Shown: positions 10,470 through 21,743 of the stretch, in pieces
Layout: each line of letters starts with the position of its first letter
Position numbering within the stretch: the first letter of the stretch is position 1
NCBI RefSeq assembly: GCF_000227135.1
Contig: NC_018259.1
Span: forward strand, 1,044,305-1,108,304
Reading direction: 5' to 3'
DNA: 64,000 nucleotides
From: Leishmania donovani
Lineage: Eukaryota; Euglenozoa; Kinetoplastea; Trypanosomatida; Trypanosomatidae
Notes under the pieces: model-generated
Seen by the model: the letters and a program-made list of their open reading frames with translations, nothing else
Told to the model about the DNA's origin: nothing
Databases searched by the model: none
Translations under genes and position numbers: made by a program

Positions 10470-11225
10470 TCAGAAGAACTCAAGCGGTGATACCACGTCG
10501 TGGTTCATGGCCAACGCCACCGCATCCGCCTCTGCCGACATCCGCAGAAGACGCTCCGCCAACTCTTTGCATTTTTCGTCGACGGACGTCTGTGTCGCTC
10601 CGGTGAGGGCGTCGGCGTCGACGTGGCGCAGGAGTTCTCCGAGAGGCACAGCAGAGTCACCTCCAACATGCGTGCGCCAGCCCCTGCTGGGTTGATGAGA
10701 GGAGGAGACAGACACACCGGTCACTGGAGACGCCAAGTCACCTTTTCGAATAGAGAGATTGTCATGCAGCAGCGGGGCGGCAGCGATCACATGCAAGCTC
10801 GGCGGTGTCGGCGCTTCCAGCTCCTGCGCTCGACTATTCATGGCAACTCCGCTTTGCGCTGGTTCCATGCGTTGCAACGGATCGCACTTCGCCCCTGTGA
10901 GAGGCGGGACACGACCTCCGCCATGGGGCGCGGTCAAGTCGAAGCGAGTGACTCTCGCGACTTGCTCGCTGTCAGGAGGCACCGCTTTTGATGGGGCTAC
11001 CGAGGGGGCGCAAGCGAAAGGGGAAGAGGTGCCGCTCGACGCGCTCGAGCTGGGCGTGGTGCCGCTCACACTGCCGTTGTTGGTCGAAGTCGGTCCGCTC
11101 CGCATGGCAGAGCCGACCCAGACCACCGACGTGTCCCCCCTCTCTTGAATAACATGGAATTCAAACTGATCAAGCAACCTTCGCTGCTCTTCGGCCAGCA
11201 GCAGCGCTGGTGGGGTAGCGGCCAT
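10470..11225 (-). CDS. hypothetical protein, 251 aa
   Basis: Function not recognised. The protein starts MAATPPALLL and has a short conserved-looking N-terminal helix and strand (about residues 10-38, ending SVVWVG). A long Ser/Thr/Pro/Gly-rich, probably disordered middle follows. The C-terminus has an amphipathic helix (about 215-245) with regularly spaced Leu and Ala, and the protein ends in PLEFF. The longest open frame begins 11 codons earlier at a TTG, so I use the first ATG. It sits 63 nt downstream of a very good predicted splice acceptor (11289-11290), which supports it as a real gene. No membrane segment or catalytic motif is visible. Confidence 0.75.
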   Translation of the reverse strand: MAATPPALLLAEEQRRLLDQFEFHVIQERGDTSVVWVGSAMRSGPTSTNNGSVSGTTPSSSASSGTSSPFACAPSVAPSKAVPPDSEQVARVTRFDLTAPHGGGRVPPLTGAKCDPLQRMEPAQSGVAMNSRAQELEAPTPPSLHVIAAAPLLHDNLSIRKGDLASPVTGVSVSSSHQPSRGWRTHVGGDSAVPLGELLRHVDADALTGATQTSVDEKCKELAERLLRMSAEADAVALAMNHDVVSPLEFF

Positions 11226-11288
11226 CACCCGCGGCGAGTGCTCACTCAGCAGTACCAATTCACTCAGCCTGGAAGTTTGAGGAAGGAG

Positions 11289-11290
11289 CT
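11289..11290 (-). promoter_or_regulatory. predicted spliced-leader acceptor AG for the 251-aa gene
   Basis: On the minus strand the tract TTTCCTCTTCCTCTC runs straight into AG, giving a leader of about 63 nt. Use of the site is inferred. Confidence 0.65.
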
Positions 11291-11602
11291 GAGAGGAAGA
11301 GGAAAGATGGGCACAGAAGCGAGGATTGACCGAGAAGAGGGCGGTTCGACGTGATAAAAGTAAAAGACAGAACTGCGCGCCTGCGCAGCGAAACCTCCGC
11401 AGGTGCGCACCGCAACGCCTGACGCCTTAAAAGCTCTGAGAGGAGAAGACAATGAGGAGGCCGAATATCAAACAGAGTCTCTAAGGTGTGTGTGAGGAGA
11501 AACAAGGCAGGGAGGGAACGCCGCCTGCGCTCTAGTGCTCACTCGCATATGGCGAACTATCGCTGTCTAGTACGATGGCGCCTTGGTGTTTGCGAAGCGT
11601 TC

Positions 11603-11617
11603 GGGGGGGGGGGGGGG
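11603..11617 (+). repeat. poly-G tract, 15 nt (poly-C in the RNA sense)
   Basis: Uninterrupted run of G. One of nine plus-strand G runs of 9 nt or more, all in intergenic DNA. Confidence 0.95.
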
Positions 11618-13940
11618 CGGAAGGCGAGAGGGACGGGCAGCAGCAATGACACGACGATTGTAAAGCGGGAGAGAGCACACAAAAAGGCGAGTGAGTGAAG
11701 ATGAGGGTGTATGTAGCGGCTTCATCTGCAGCTTCTACAGCTCCCTCATCAGCCTCTTTTCGATTCCAAGTGCAGAAGCCGCAGTGCTGCTGCTCTCTTC
11801 ATACGCGGCTCAACTGCGCTGGTGCGCCGAGGCCATACAAACTATCCATGTCCGTCGGCATCGCCTTCGTCGCCCTCTCCTTGCGGGAGGGCCCCTGCAA
11901 GACACCCAGTTGCGCGTACGGCGATAGACGAGACCCGCCTGTGCAGCGCAAACACAATGCGAGCACATGGGCCTGTGTCGGCTCACCCTGCCATCCACAG
12001 CGAGCGTGCCGTTCCGCGCCCTCTTCCTCCGAGGGGTGGCTGTTATCGACCTTCGTTATTGTGTTCCTTCCTGAGCGCTACATATTGCGCATGCAAAGGT
12101 GACGTGAAGCGTGTTCTTCCATTTCTTCCTCCTTTGCGTGCCTGATGTGGGGAAGGCCGCCACGCCGATATACACTCCCACGGACACAGAGAGAGGGAGA
12201 GAGGCGCACACGCACACACGCACCGAGCTTCATCGATACAAGAAGCACCTGGTGTACTGGAGGTGTTAGTGCTGGTGCTGGTGGTGGTGGGAGCGAAGGA
12301 CAGAGAGAGAGAGAATGTCTCTTGGCCTCCTCACGAGCGTGTGTCTGTATGCGCGTGTGCGTCTCTTCCTCAAGTCCGATTGGTGGGTGCTGGCGATAAT
12401 TAGTCGTGAGCACTCGTGAAGAAGCATGTATATGTGTGTCTATCTAAGCGCGGGGAGTCGCTATTTCGGAAGCAAGTTCTTCAGCTCTGGTTTTCGTTTA
12501 ACCTTCTTCCGCGGCCGCTCCCCGCCTCACTCTCTTGGCCAACTCCCGCCACGGCTCTCCGCTCATGCGCAGAAAGGGAGAAAGGGAAAACGAGTCTGAA
12601 AGCCACGCGCGCATGCGTGTCAGCGAAGTGGTAGAGAGGAGTCCAAACAAAAAGAAAACAAAGAGATGAAGAGAAAGAGAGAACGCGGTTCCGCACACGC
12701 TCCAGACAGCAACTGAATATACGAACACAGACGCGCAAATATGTATATAGGCAAGCGTTGCTTCCTCTCACAGGCGCGGCTGCCCTGTTCCTCTCACCAT
12801 TACTTTTTCTTGTTTGTGCGTGCGTGAGCACATGTGCGGCTAAAGAAAGAGAGCTCGCCACCACCGCCCCTGCCGCATGCAGGTGAGCAATACAACCCGA
12901 AGAAAGCGCAAAACACGAAAGCACGGGGTAGAGAGAGAAATGAAGACAACAGCTGTCGACTGTCTGCACCTCTTCAAGCAACACACAAAAATGTCGATAC
13001 CTCGAGCGCACGGGCGTCTCATACGCAGCCAGGCAGCGTAGCGAACGGCCACCATAAGAGAGAAGAAACGGGCAAGGTGATGCGCCAGGGCGGGGGGAGG
13101 GGGGTGCGCTGCGATGCCCTTGGCGAGGGACAGAGAGAAGAGGTGGGGCAGAGGCATCACACAGTGAGTCGCAAAAAAGAAGTAGAGACAAGAGGCAGGA
13201 AAGAAAAGGTCACTCGCAGTCGAGGTAGTGTGCGTAGAGGTGAAAGAGGGAGACATGCGCGGGAATGGTGAAGCAGCGCCGGTGCCCCACCCACCACCAA
13301 AAAGCGCACGCGCGCGAAGCAAACACATAGGCAAAAAGGAGGGAAGAAAGAAGACCCAAAGACGAGCGAAACAACAAACAACAAAAGAAAAGAAGCCGCA
13401 CGCCGAAACACATTTCTCACGCACGCCTGGCGCTTTTGTCGCTTTCTGTTGCTGTGAAACCTCGGTGTTCGGCCGACCTAACCACACACACACACACACA
13501 GGCAGGCAGGCAGACAAACAGACACAGATCCGTGATGACCAACGTCAACATCGCGCTCTCGTCCCGCTTCGTCCTCCGCGATAAAGAGAATCAGACGAAA
13601 AGGAAGCCACACAGAAGCGAGCGAGAATTCGAAGAGAGAGAGGGAGCGAGATGCGGGACGGGTAAGACACAAGGGCGGTGGTGACAGTGGTGAGCGGTCA
13701 GTCCAGGACACACGCACACACACAAGCCTAATCTCATAACCATCATGGAAATGCGCGCTTAGAAGCAAGAACGCGGGAAAGAAGGGGGAAGACTAAGACA
13801 GTCGCCGATGGTGAGAAAGGGGAAAAGGGCTTTCACAGGTTCTGCACTCAGGTGTTTACAAGAACAAATGAAAAGAAATCAACGCAAAAAAAAAAGAAAA
13901 CGTAAACGCACAACAATACAGTTTGGCGTATACGCGCGTC

Positions 13941-13943
13941 TGT

Positions 13944-13984
<41 letters not shown>
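13941..13984 (+). repeat. (TG)n microsatellite, about 44 nt
   Basis: One of the longest dinucleotide runs in the window, with one C interruption near 13948. Confidence 0.95.
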
Positions 13985-13986
<2 letters not shown>

Positions 13987-14262
13987 TCAGGAAAGAGAGA
14001 GAGACTCGGCATATGTACGCGTGTCGTAGATGAATGCCCTCCTCGCTTCCATTTTCTTTCGCTGGTTGCTCTCCCGTCAAAGACTGCTCCTGCGTCCTTA
14101 CATGTGTCCAGTAAAAGCGAGAAGGCCGAGAAGTAAAGGTCGTCAGCAAAGATGAAAACAAGTCGGCCATTTTTGCCTCCGTGAGCGCATACGGGGACAG
14201 GGACGAGCACAGAAAACAAAAAAAAAAGGGAAAGGACGCGGCACCACAAAGAGAAAGAGAGA

Positions 14263-14290
14263 GCACCGGGCACCGGGCAGCGGGCAGCGG
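14263..14290 (+). repeat. 7-mer tandem repeat, four units
   Basis: Two units of GCACCGG followed by two of GCAGCGG; the fixed single-base difference suggests stepwise duplication. Confidence 0.9.
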
Positions 14291-14333
14291 GCAAAGAACT
14301 TTCTCGCCATCAACGCGTACCTACGCACACGCA

Positions 14334-14351
14334 CACGCACACGCACACGCA
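14334..14351 (+). repeat. GCACAC hexamer tandem, three units
   Basis: Three consecutive hexamers in the same spacer as the 7-mer tandem. Confidence 0.85.
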
Positions 14352-14918
14352 TGCACCCAAACACAACATACAAAACACCTTGATCGGGTGGAAGAGAAAG
14401 AGAGAAGAAAAGGAAAAAAGGGGGTGAGGGAGGGGGCAACAAAAAAAAAGGAAGAAGTTCGCGTTTAGTTGGCGCTTACTTATTTTTCAAACACGCACAA
14501 CAAAAATTTTTTGTTGTTGTTGGTTTGGTTCGCATCGCGCGATCTTTGGTTTTACAACAAGAGGAGAAAATGGTTTTGCTTGGCGGCAGGCGGGGAAACA
14601 ATAAAAAAACAAAAGATAAAAGAAGGGGGGTGAGGGGACGGAGAGAACAGAGAAGACACGCGTGTTGAAGAGGGGATACACACACAGGTATAGACAGAGA
14701 CAGGGAGAGAGAGAGACAGAAAGAAAGAGGGAGGGGGAAGGGCGGCAGACCACGTTAACCAGGAAAGGCGCCGAAGTCGACCGCCGCGCCACCACCACAA
14801 GGGTATCGGCAAAGTTGGCACGTACTCCGCCACACGCGGAGGCACGCCTCGAGAGCGGCCTCATGTCGCGTAAGGGTACCGCTGCTCTTACCTCCTGAAC
14901 GCACTCGCGTCCGTCCAA

Positions 14919-16379
14919 TCAAGGGATCTCGCTGAAGATGGCGACAGCAGTGCCGAAGACGACGGCGACCACGCCACCAACGATCAGCACGATGCAGCCA
15001 AGGTAGTTCAGGATGCCGACCTTCTTGAGCGTGAAGCCACCCGAGTAGATGAAAAAGTACGCCGGAAACATGAAGCCGAGAAAGCCACCGCAGATACCGC
15101 CGAGCAGGGAGAAGACAATGTTGATGCTGGGGATGAAGAGACCGCAGATGAGCGCGGCAAGGGCAAGGAAGCCACTGACGATCCAGTTCAGCCAGTCCTT
15201 CACATCAGACGTCTTGCCCATCCCCAGACAGTAGTAGATGGCATCGCGCGAGGGCTGAATGCAGATGGCGAAGCCGACGCACAGCTTGATGCAAATACCA
15301 ATGTACGAAATCATGAAGAGCGGATCCTCAAGCGGGCGGTACAGCAGCAGAATCGAGCCGTCCACCTCCGCGCCAAAATCGCAGTAGCCGAAGAAGCCGG
15401 AAAAGAAGTTCAGCAACGCCACGACGAGCATACTGATCGTCGCGTCGCGCGTCATGCGGCCGAGCGTGGGCTTCTGCATTTCGTCGAAAATCTCAAACAC
15501 GTTCACTTGGCAGATGAATGCGAAAATGAACAGCGTGAGACCGTTGACGGCCGGCATGCCGTTGTTGGCGAGCACGATGTCCTTGCGGATGCCGTTCTTG
15601 AGGCCGTTGCGGGCGGAGTGAACGATCACGCAAATGACGAAGAAGACGACAAAAGACACGCCGATCACCGACGCGTAGCGTAGCGAGTTGATCTCCTTCG
15701 GCAGCGACAACGTGAACATGCCAACGAACCAGATCAGTCCAATGAGGATGCGGTGGCCATTGTCCGTCTTAAAGAACGCGTTCGTGTTGGGGCCATCCAG
15801 CATCGGCGACAGCAAGTCGCCGACTGAAATGACGTACCCGACGCACGTGCCCCAACAGAACATTAGCATGAGGAACGCAGCAAAGTAGTCCCAGCCGCGA
15901 CCCAGCATGCCGCGCGCCATCTCCTCATACGACCGCAGACCCGTCTTCAGCTTCGCCTGGCCCAGCAAGCGAATGGAGTAAATGGTGCACGCACACACAA
16001 CGGCGAGCAGCACAACGGACACCACCATACCAGACTGGTGAAAGCCGGACGGCACAGAGACAATTCCGGCACCGAGGGTGGCGCTTGCCAGATTGTAGAT
16101 GTTGGCGACCAGCCCACCATGGGGGATGATGGAGTAGACCCTCTCGATGGCCCCGCGCACGCCAGTGGAGTTGGCTTGCGGCACGGCCAGTCCATCGACG
16201 CTGGACGAGGAGTAGGACTCGCCCGCGGTGCCCTTCATCTTTGTGACAGCAGCGCTGTCTGCGGCAAGGACATTGCCGCTCGCCTCGGTGTAGGGGTAGT
16301 GGGTGGCGAGCTCCTCGGGCAGCGGGGCGGAGCGGTCGTCGCTGTCGCTGGAGTGGTTGTGGTGGTTAGCGCCGCTCAT
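14919..16379 (-). CDS. amino-acid permease (AAAP/APF family transporter)
   Basis: 486 residues. A hydrophilic N-terminal tail of about 100 residues (MSGANHHNHS...) is followed by about eleven membrane segments. The first has the family signature NLASATLGAGIVSVPSGFH, in which the unwound first helix binds the substrate. Later marks are a Cys/Trp-rich helix (FCWGTCVGYVISVGDL), CQVNVFEIFDEM, and a C-terminal helix ending just before FSEIP. This is the AAAP (SLC32/36/38-like) type, expanded in trypanosomatids; the substrate cannot be told from sequence. The open frame extends 94 codons upstream without any ATG (its first codon is TTG), so this is the only ATG start before the membrane core. Two splice acceptors are plausible, at 16424-16425 (44-nt leader) and 16719-16720. 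Confidence 0.9.
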   Translation of the reverse strand: MSGANHHNHSSDSDDRSAPLPEELATHYPYTEASGNVLAADSAAVTKMKGTAGESYSSSSVDGLAVPQANSTGVRGAIERVYSIIPHGGLVANIYNLASATLGAGIVSVPSGFHQSGMVVSVVLLAVVCACTIYSIRLLGQAKLKTGLRSYEEMARGMLGRGWDYFAAFLMLMFCWGTCVGYVISVGDLLSPMLDGPNTNAFFKTDNGHRILIGLIWFVGMFTLSLPKEINSLRYASVIGVSFVVFFVICVIVHSARNGLKNGIRKDIVLANNGMPAVNGLTLFIFAFICQVNVFEIFDEMQKPTLGRMTRDATISMLVVALLNFFSGFFGYCDFGAEVDGSILLLYRPLEDPLFMISYIGICIKLCVGFAICIQPSRDAIYYCLGMGKTSDVKDWLNWIVSGFLALAALICGLFIPSINIVFSLLGGICGGFLGFMFPAYFFIYSGGFTLKKVGILNYLGCIVLIVGGVVAVVFGTAVAIFSEIP

Positions 16380-16423
16380 GATTGCCTTGTACAGCAGCGG
16401 GGTTCTTTCGTCAACAGCAAACA

Positions 16424-16425
16424 CT
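16424..16425 (-). promoter_or_regulatory. predicted spliced-leader acceptor AG for the transporter (near option)
   Basis: Minus-strand CCATCTCCCCAACAACACCCCC then AG, 44 nt before the ATG. A stronger pyrimidine tract with AG lies further out at 16719-16720, so both sites may be used. Confidence 0.4.
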
Positions 16426-17362
16426 GGGGGTGTTGTTGGGGAGATGGTGTCGTTCGACGAGGTCGGCGAACAGGACGGGGTACCCTTCACGCAAACAAGT
16501 GCCCAGTTGACCCGATTGTGCGAAGAGGGCTGCTCCTCAGAGGGCGTGGTGCTGTTGCAGCTTGCGAGGGCGAGAACGGCTGAGCAGGGCGCAGACGGGC
16601 GTACGCGGCTGACCGTGTGCGATATCGTCGAGCCTGCCTTTGCCTCTGTTGACGTGAGCAAAGAGCGAGTGCGTGTGCGCCTCTTGTCTTTGCTTTCAAG
16701 CTGTCGTGCGGGAGCGAGCTGGGGGGAGGGGGGAAGGGGTCGTGTACGTGCGTGTGCACTCTGTTCTGTCCTTTTTTTTGTTACTGATTAAAACTCTTAA
16801 GAGGAGGCTACGCATCGACGTGGGAGGGCGCGAGTGGGAGAGGGAAGAAAGGAATATGGGGCCGCAGCACCGCAGCAGCGGCGGTGCCATGTGGCCGCGT
16901 GAGGAGGGGCGGATGAGGACGAGAGAGAAAGAGATCGAAAAAAGATATGGGTGGCACACGCGAGAGAGAGCCACCGGTGGAGCAGACGTGTACCTCTGGC
17001 ATCCATCCTCGCCCCCGAAATAGTCGATGGCGAGGCAGCGAGAAGAGCGCGTAAGCGTATGATCACCGTCGCGTCCACACAAGAAAAAAAAAACAGTAAT
17101 AACGAGGAATCGGCATCCTCGCATGCGCCGCTGCACAACGACAGACGAAGGCACGCGAAAGCCATCCGTCCACGGTGGTTTCTCGCAAGAGGGGATGAGG
17201 TAAGAACGTCGAATTCGTGCGAGCACTCGGGGGGCGAGTATGAGACGCACTGCTCTCCCATAAGAAAAAGACGAAATACGACGACGCAGTTGCTTGTTGA
17301 TGGGTGTTTGGCGTTAGTGTGATAGAGGGGAGCGATTATGAGGAAAGGAAGAAAACATCCTC

Positions 17363-17376
17363 GGGGGGGGGGGGGG
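17363..17376 (+). repeat. poly-G tract, 14 nt
   Basis: Uninterrupted G run, poly-C in the RNA sense. Confidence 0.95.
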
Positions 17377-17566
17377 CAGGCATGCACACAACAGAGCACA
17401 GATGCATCCAAAGCGCCGCGCAGAGGAACGCGGACGCGGAATGAGCGCACGCGTGTGCGTATGCGCGGGTACAGCATGAGTGCAGGCAGACATGTGAAGA
17501 AGACACCCAGGCACACACGTGCAGGCAGGAGGGCGCACCACCTCCTCACGAGGGCCCTGGGGTTGT

Positions 17567-20086
17567 TTAATCATCGAGGACGTCCTTGACGAGTCTCCAG
17601 CCCCACGGATTCTCTGGGCAGGGGTACGGCGGCGCCAGCGGCTCACCACGACGGCGCCGCTCTGCATCGTCAGCGGCGTGTTCCAGCGCCTGCTGCACCG
17701 CCCGTGTTCCGGTGCCCCAAAACAGAAGCGGCTTATCAGGCAGTTGCCACTGCTGCCCAAAAAGCTGTGGCTGAAACCGCTTCTTGTTCTTGCGAAACGG
17801 GTCGGCAGAAAGGGCCTTGTCAGCATCCCGGACCTCCTTCCAGGCCTGCACATCCGCGGCAGAGACGTAGGACATGCCTTCTGGGATGGGCAGAAGCGGT
17901 GGCCGCTCAGCCTCGTCCATGGCATCCAGCCACTCCAAGTCGGACTTCACGTCCGCCTCTAGTACATTCAGCAGACGCTGCGCCACCTTGTCCTTCTTCG
18001 CCTGCAGCAGCCGCTGAAGCTCCTCGGCGCGGCCGGCACGGCTGCCGTCCGCGTTCGTGAGGCCAACCTGCTGCATCACACGCGTGAATACTTCAGCCTT
18101 GGCGGCGGCCTTGCTACGTCGGCGTGTCTCTCGGCTGTAGGTACGGATGACTGATTGGGTGATGCGGCCAATTTGCTCGAACAATGCGGCAGCCTCAGCG
18201 TCTTGCTCAAACACGTTCGCGTTGCCGGCAGTCGCGGCGACTGCGGTAGCGACATCACCGGAGGTCGCAGCGGCAGAGCCGCCCATCGATTCGGTGCCGC
18301 CAGCCTCGGTGGTGGAAGCTGCTGAGGAGTTGACAGAGTCGCCGAGCGCGGCGAGCCGCTGCTTACGCTCCATGAGCTGCGCGTAGAGTTTTCGGCACTC
18401 CGCCGCTTCTGCTGTCGCTTCGACACCCTCGAAAATCTTCGCGTTCTCACGTGCCTGCGCGATCTGCCGCTCCATCTGCAAATAGGCGATGTACCGCAGT
18501 CTCCGCTCGTGTAAACTCTTCAGCCGTGGGTCGTCTGGGCGCATGAACATCTTCTCTACCAGGCGCACCGCCTGCTGCGTGCGCCCACCGGCAGCCGCCC
18601 GCTCGGCCTGCATGGCGGCTTCGTGGCCTGCGGACACCGGCGCGTCCGCCTCGCGCGCGACCCGGGCTTGCAGCTCCAGCGCCGCCGTGTCGCCGTCGCG
18701 GATCGCCTCCAGTCGCTTGTACTCCGTCGTGTGCTCGAGCGGGATGCGGACAAGGCGCTCGTACCACCGCTTTGCCCAGTCCACTGGGTGCGCCTCCTCC
18801 TTGGCGGCGAGGTACTGCACAACGTCAAGTGTGCTGAGCTTATTCGCGTCTACGGAGTACAGCCGCCTAAGGCTCTCCGTGTATGCGTCGAGGCGCTCGT
18901 CCTCGGGGCCGTGGCGGAACCCCTGGGAGACGGTGAGGCGAGCAAACACCTCACAGAACTGCATGAACTTCTCCTGCGCCTCCAGCTCCGTGATGAGGCT
19001 CTCCACGACGCTGAGCTCCAAGCCGAGAGCCTTGCCCAGTGACCGGCTCAAGGCGGCGCGCTTCTTCGTCTTGGCAAGAGCTGCAGGAGACGGAGAGAAG
19101 GTGTCATGGCCGGCGCCTAGGCCTGCATCCACTGCTGAGCACGACGTGGAAGGGCACGCGCCGCCTTCCGGTACCGACGCACCGGTGGAGGGGGTCGGAG
19201 CAGATGGCTCGGACGACGGAGAAGTGCGATGCCGTGTTGGCGACGATACAAGTCGCCGCAGCCGCTGCAGCTCGCTCAGCTGCCGCTTCCGCTCCTCGCG
19301 CGCCTCCTGCCGAACCCTCTCCTCCGCGTACTTGAACATGTGGCTCAGATGTCGCTGCGTCTCGACGTTCAAGTCTGCCAGCATGTTCGCCAGCTTGCGG
19401 CGGGCCGTTTCCGTGCTCACGCCCTCGCGGCGCTGTCGCACGTAGTCCGTAAACACCTGCTTAATCTGCACCATTGCATCTTCCAGTGCGTCCACCTTGT
19501 CAGGGTCAAACAGGCTTGCGTCACCGGCCTCGAATATGGCCTGCGAGACGCCAAGTGAACGCTGTGGGTCTTTGAGCTGCACGGGCAGCCCCATCTTCAG
19601 TCGCTCGAACTCGTCTCGCACGGTGCGACTCGGATCGAGGTCGCGCGGGTCAGCCATGGTCGTTTCAAAGTAGCGACGCCGCTGCTGCTCTGTCGCCTCC
19701 GTCGGGTGCTCGCGCAAGAGCTTGCTCATGTACTTAGTGAATGCATGCTTGTCCGCCATAGGTACACTCTCCCACTCCGCATCTGTCATCGACTTGGCGC
19801 GCTCGGCGACGTCCTTGCCAACCACTTGCTGTACATGATGCTTGCGGCGCTGTTTGCGACTCTTCGCCGTACGCGAAGAGGAGGACAGGGGCGGTGATGC
19901 GGCCCCTGTCCTGCCGGGCCCACCGAGCTCTGCAAGCATGGCTTGCTGTTCAAAGTGCGCCTCTTGCTGCGCCCCCATGGCTGCAGCACGGCGCAGCTTG
20001 GCGCGATAGCTGCGAGGGTTGAGAAGCGAGCTGCCCGGATTGGGCAGCTTCCTCGCCGCCAACGCAGTAGAGCGGCGACGCAGCAT
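17567..20086 (-). CDS. hypothetical mitochondrial protein, 839 aa, helical and charged
   Basis: The N-terminus, MLRRRSTALAARKLPNP, is rich in Arg and Ala with no acidic residue, a typical trypanosomatid mitochondrial presequence. The rest is mostly helical and highly charged. It has a long Arg/Glu/Gln helix at about 250-280 (YAEERVRQEAREERKRQL) and further helical blocks to a conserved-looking C-terminus PENPWGWRLVKDVLDD. There is no catalytic motif or membrane segment. Such large, basic, helical imported proteins are common in trypanosomatid mitochondrial ribosomes and their assembly factors, but I do not recognise a specific subunit. The open frame could start 16 codons earlier at a TTG with a hydrophobic run; I use the first ATG because it puts the presequence at the N-terminus. 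Confidence 0.8.
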   Translation of the reverse strand: MLRRRSTALAARKLPNPGSSLLNPRSYRAKLRRAAAMGAQQEAHFEQQAMLAELGGPGRTGAASPPLSSSSRTAKSRKQRRKHHVQQVVGKDVAERAKSMTDAEWESVPMADKHAFTKYMSKLLREHPTEATEQQRRRYFETTMADPRDLDPSRTVRDEFERLKMGLPVQLKDPQRSLGVSQAIFEAGDASLFDPDKVDALEDAMVQIKQVFTDYVRQRREGVSTETARRKLANMLADLNVETQRHLSHMFKYAEERVRQEAREERKRQLSELQRLRRLVSSPTRHRTSPSSEPSAPTPSTGASVPEGGACPSTSCSAVDAGLGAGHDTFSPSPAALAKTKKRAALSRSLGKALGLELSVVESLITELEAQEKFMQFCEVFARLTVSQGFRHGPEDERLDAYTESLRRLYSVDANKLSTLDVVQYLAAKEEAHPVDWAKRWYERLVRIPLEHTTEYKRLEAIRDGDTAALELQARVAREADAPVSAGHEAAMQAERAAAGGRTQQAVRLVEKMFMRPDDPRLKSLHERRLRYIAYLQMERQIAQARENAKIFEGVEATAEAAECRKLYAQLMERKQRLAALGDSVNSSAASTTEAGGTESMGGSAAATSGDVATAVAATAGNANVFEQDAEAAALFEQIGRITQSVIRTYSRETRRRSKAAAKAEVFTRVMQQVGLTNADGSRAGRAEELQRLLQAKKDKVAQRLLNVLEADVKSDLEWLDAMDEAERPPLLPIPEGMSYVSAADVQAWKEVRDADKALSADPFRKNKKRFQPQLFGQQWQLPDKPLLFWGTGTRAVQQALEHAADDAERRRRGEPLAPPYPCPENPWGWRLVKDVLDD

Positions 20087-20813
20087 GAGAAGCACGCAAG
20101 GGTGCACCAAAAAAAAAAAGCAGCAAGAGAACAATGTGCGCCTCTGCCGCTATCCGAGGTCTCCGGCCCACTTGTGTGGATGCGTGGGCCTGTGCGTGGG
20201 CACTTATATCCAGCGCAACGTCAGGTTCGGCAGAGAGCGTGCACCATGGTTCGAGCGAGCGGGGAAAGAGAGTCGAGAAAGGAGAGACGTAGAAGGGGAC
20301 GAGCAACGCATGTGCACGCCGCTTGCGCCTGGCACTGCTACGGAGAGGGAGAGAGATGCACGTTCGAGGTGCAACGGCCAGAGCGCGCGGAGGGAAGGGG
20401 TACGAGAAAAAGCCTGTGCTGTCCTCCGCAACCCGCACAGACTGTTCCCTCGACTCTTTGCACCCCTTGATGGCTCGGGAAGCGCCCGCATAATGACAAG
20501 CGCTGCAGTGGCGGTCACCCAACGAGGGGGAGCCTCGCGTCTAGTCACACGGCGCGATGAGTTGCGTGTACGCGTGCCTCAAGATAGACTCGGTTTGCCT
20601 GAAGCTGCAGATGATGCGGCGAGCGGCAAGGGGAGAGAGAAGGCCGCATCGATGATCGAACGCAGCCCAGCATAGTCCTCTGCACACACACACACACTTC
20701 TGCTCCGTAGCATGAGCGGCGGCGCACAGCACACGCAGACCACACCACTGACGCGGAGAATTAGCCGACTCCGATTCGGCACACTTCTTCGCCGTTGGAA
20801 ACACATGAAGGGC

Positions 20814-20825
20814 GGGGGGGGGGGG
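20814..20825 (+). repeat. poly-G tract, 12 nt
   Basis: Uninterrupted G run in the spacer. Confidence 0.95.
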
Positions 20826-21705
20826 CAACTTTCTAGCGCATGGCGTCACAGCCATGGGCGCGCGCACAGGTACAGACAGCGAAAACTCTCTTCGATCAGC
20901 AAACCTTCGCTCACACGATGTGAAAGCCTACGAAAGAATTGAGGCAGTGAAGGATTAGAAATCGAATTCGCAAAAACCCGCCTAAAAGACGCGCATCACG
21001 CGCACCATCGACAGAGATCATAGGAGGTCACAGCATATTGGTTGCACATATGTATGATGCACGCCCTTGATTGGGGTGAGGGAGCGTGTGGACATCTGAT
21101 TGGTCATCCCCCGCTCCGTACGCGCAGGCGGGGAGAGAGAAAGAGTGAGATAGGAGAGAAAAGAGGCGCACACAGAGAGAGAGAAGCAGGGAAACAGCCA
21201 AGCAGAGTACGGAAGTGGCGGGACAGAGTGCATGCCGCGGAGATACACCACGAGAAGAGAAGGGGGCACACGACCTCGTTGTCACTTATGGGCAGCTCAA
21301 TACAAGCCCACCTTTTCGGGCGCGCAGCGATCGACTTCGCGACATGCATCGCATTGGAAGAGCTCCCTCTCGCGCTCCGAGACACAAAGACCGGGGATAA
21401 GAGGAGAAAGCGAGTGAGCGCAGTGCTGCTCTCACCACCCGTCATTATCTCATTCGAGGGGTGCAGTGAACGAGTACTACGATACAGGACACAAGGGGTA
21501 GTAGTGTGACCGCCGCCGCCGCCCCGCTGTGCCCGAGAATGAAAAACAGGTGATGTGCTGCGCACTTCTTTGTTTCCTTTGCGTTCATGTTGCGGTTCGT
21601 CTGCAACCCCGACGGAGAAAAAACTGGAGAGCCCCGGCCAAAGACAACGACGAGGGAAGGGGGGGAGCAAGGAGAGCTGTGCACACAAACACACGCCAAC
21701 AGTCG

Positions 21706-21711
21706 GTGTGT

Positions 21712-21743
<32 letters not shown>
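21706..21743 (+). repeat. (TG)n microsatellite, about 38 nt
   Basis: TG run with one C interruption near 21717. Confidence 0.95.

Larger units (their letters stand above)
11226..14918 (-). other. 3.7 kb intergenic region (3' flank of the amino-acid transporter)
   Basis: No credible gene on either strand; all open frames are low-complexity. It holds a 15-G run (11603-11617), purine-rich plus-strand blocks (about 12600-13420 and 14370-14460), (AC)n at about 13483-13500, a (TG)n run (13941-13984), a 7-mer tandem (14263-14290) and a GCACAC tandem (14334-14351). Most of it is probably the transporter 3' UTR plus the leader of the 251-aa gene. Confidence 0.6.
16380..17566 (-). other. intergenic region upstream of the amino-acid transporter
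   Basis: Holds the transporter leader with two candidate acceptors and a 14-G run (17363-17376). The rest is low-complexity purine-rich DNA without a gene. Confidence 0.6.
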
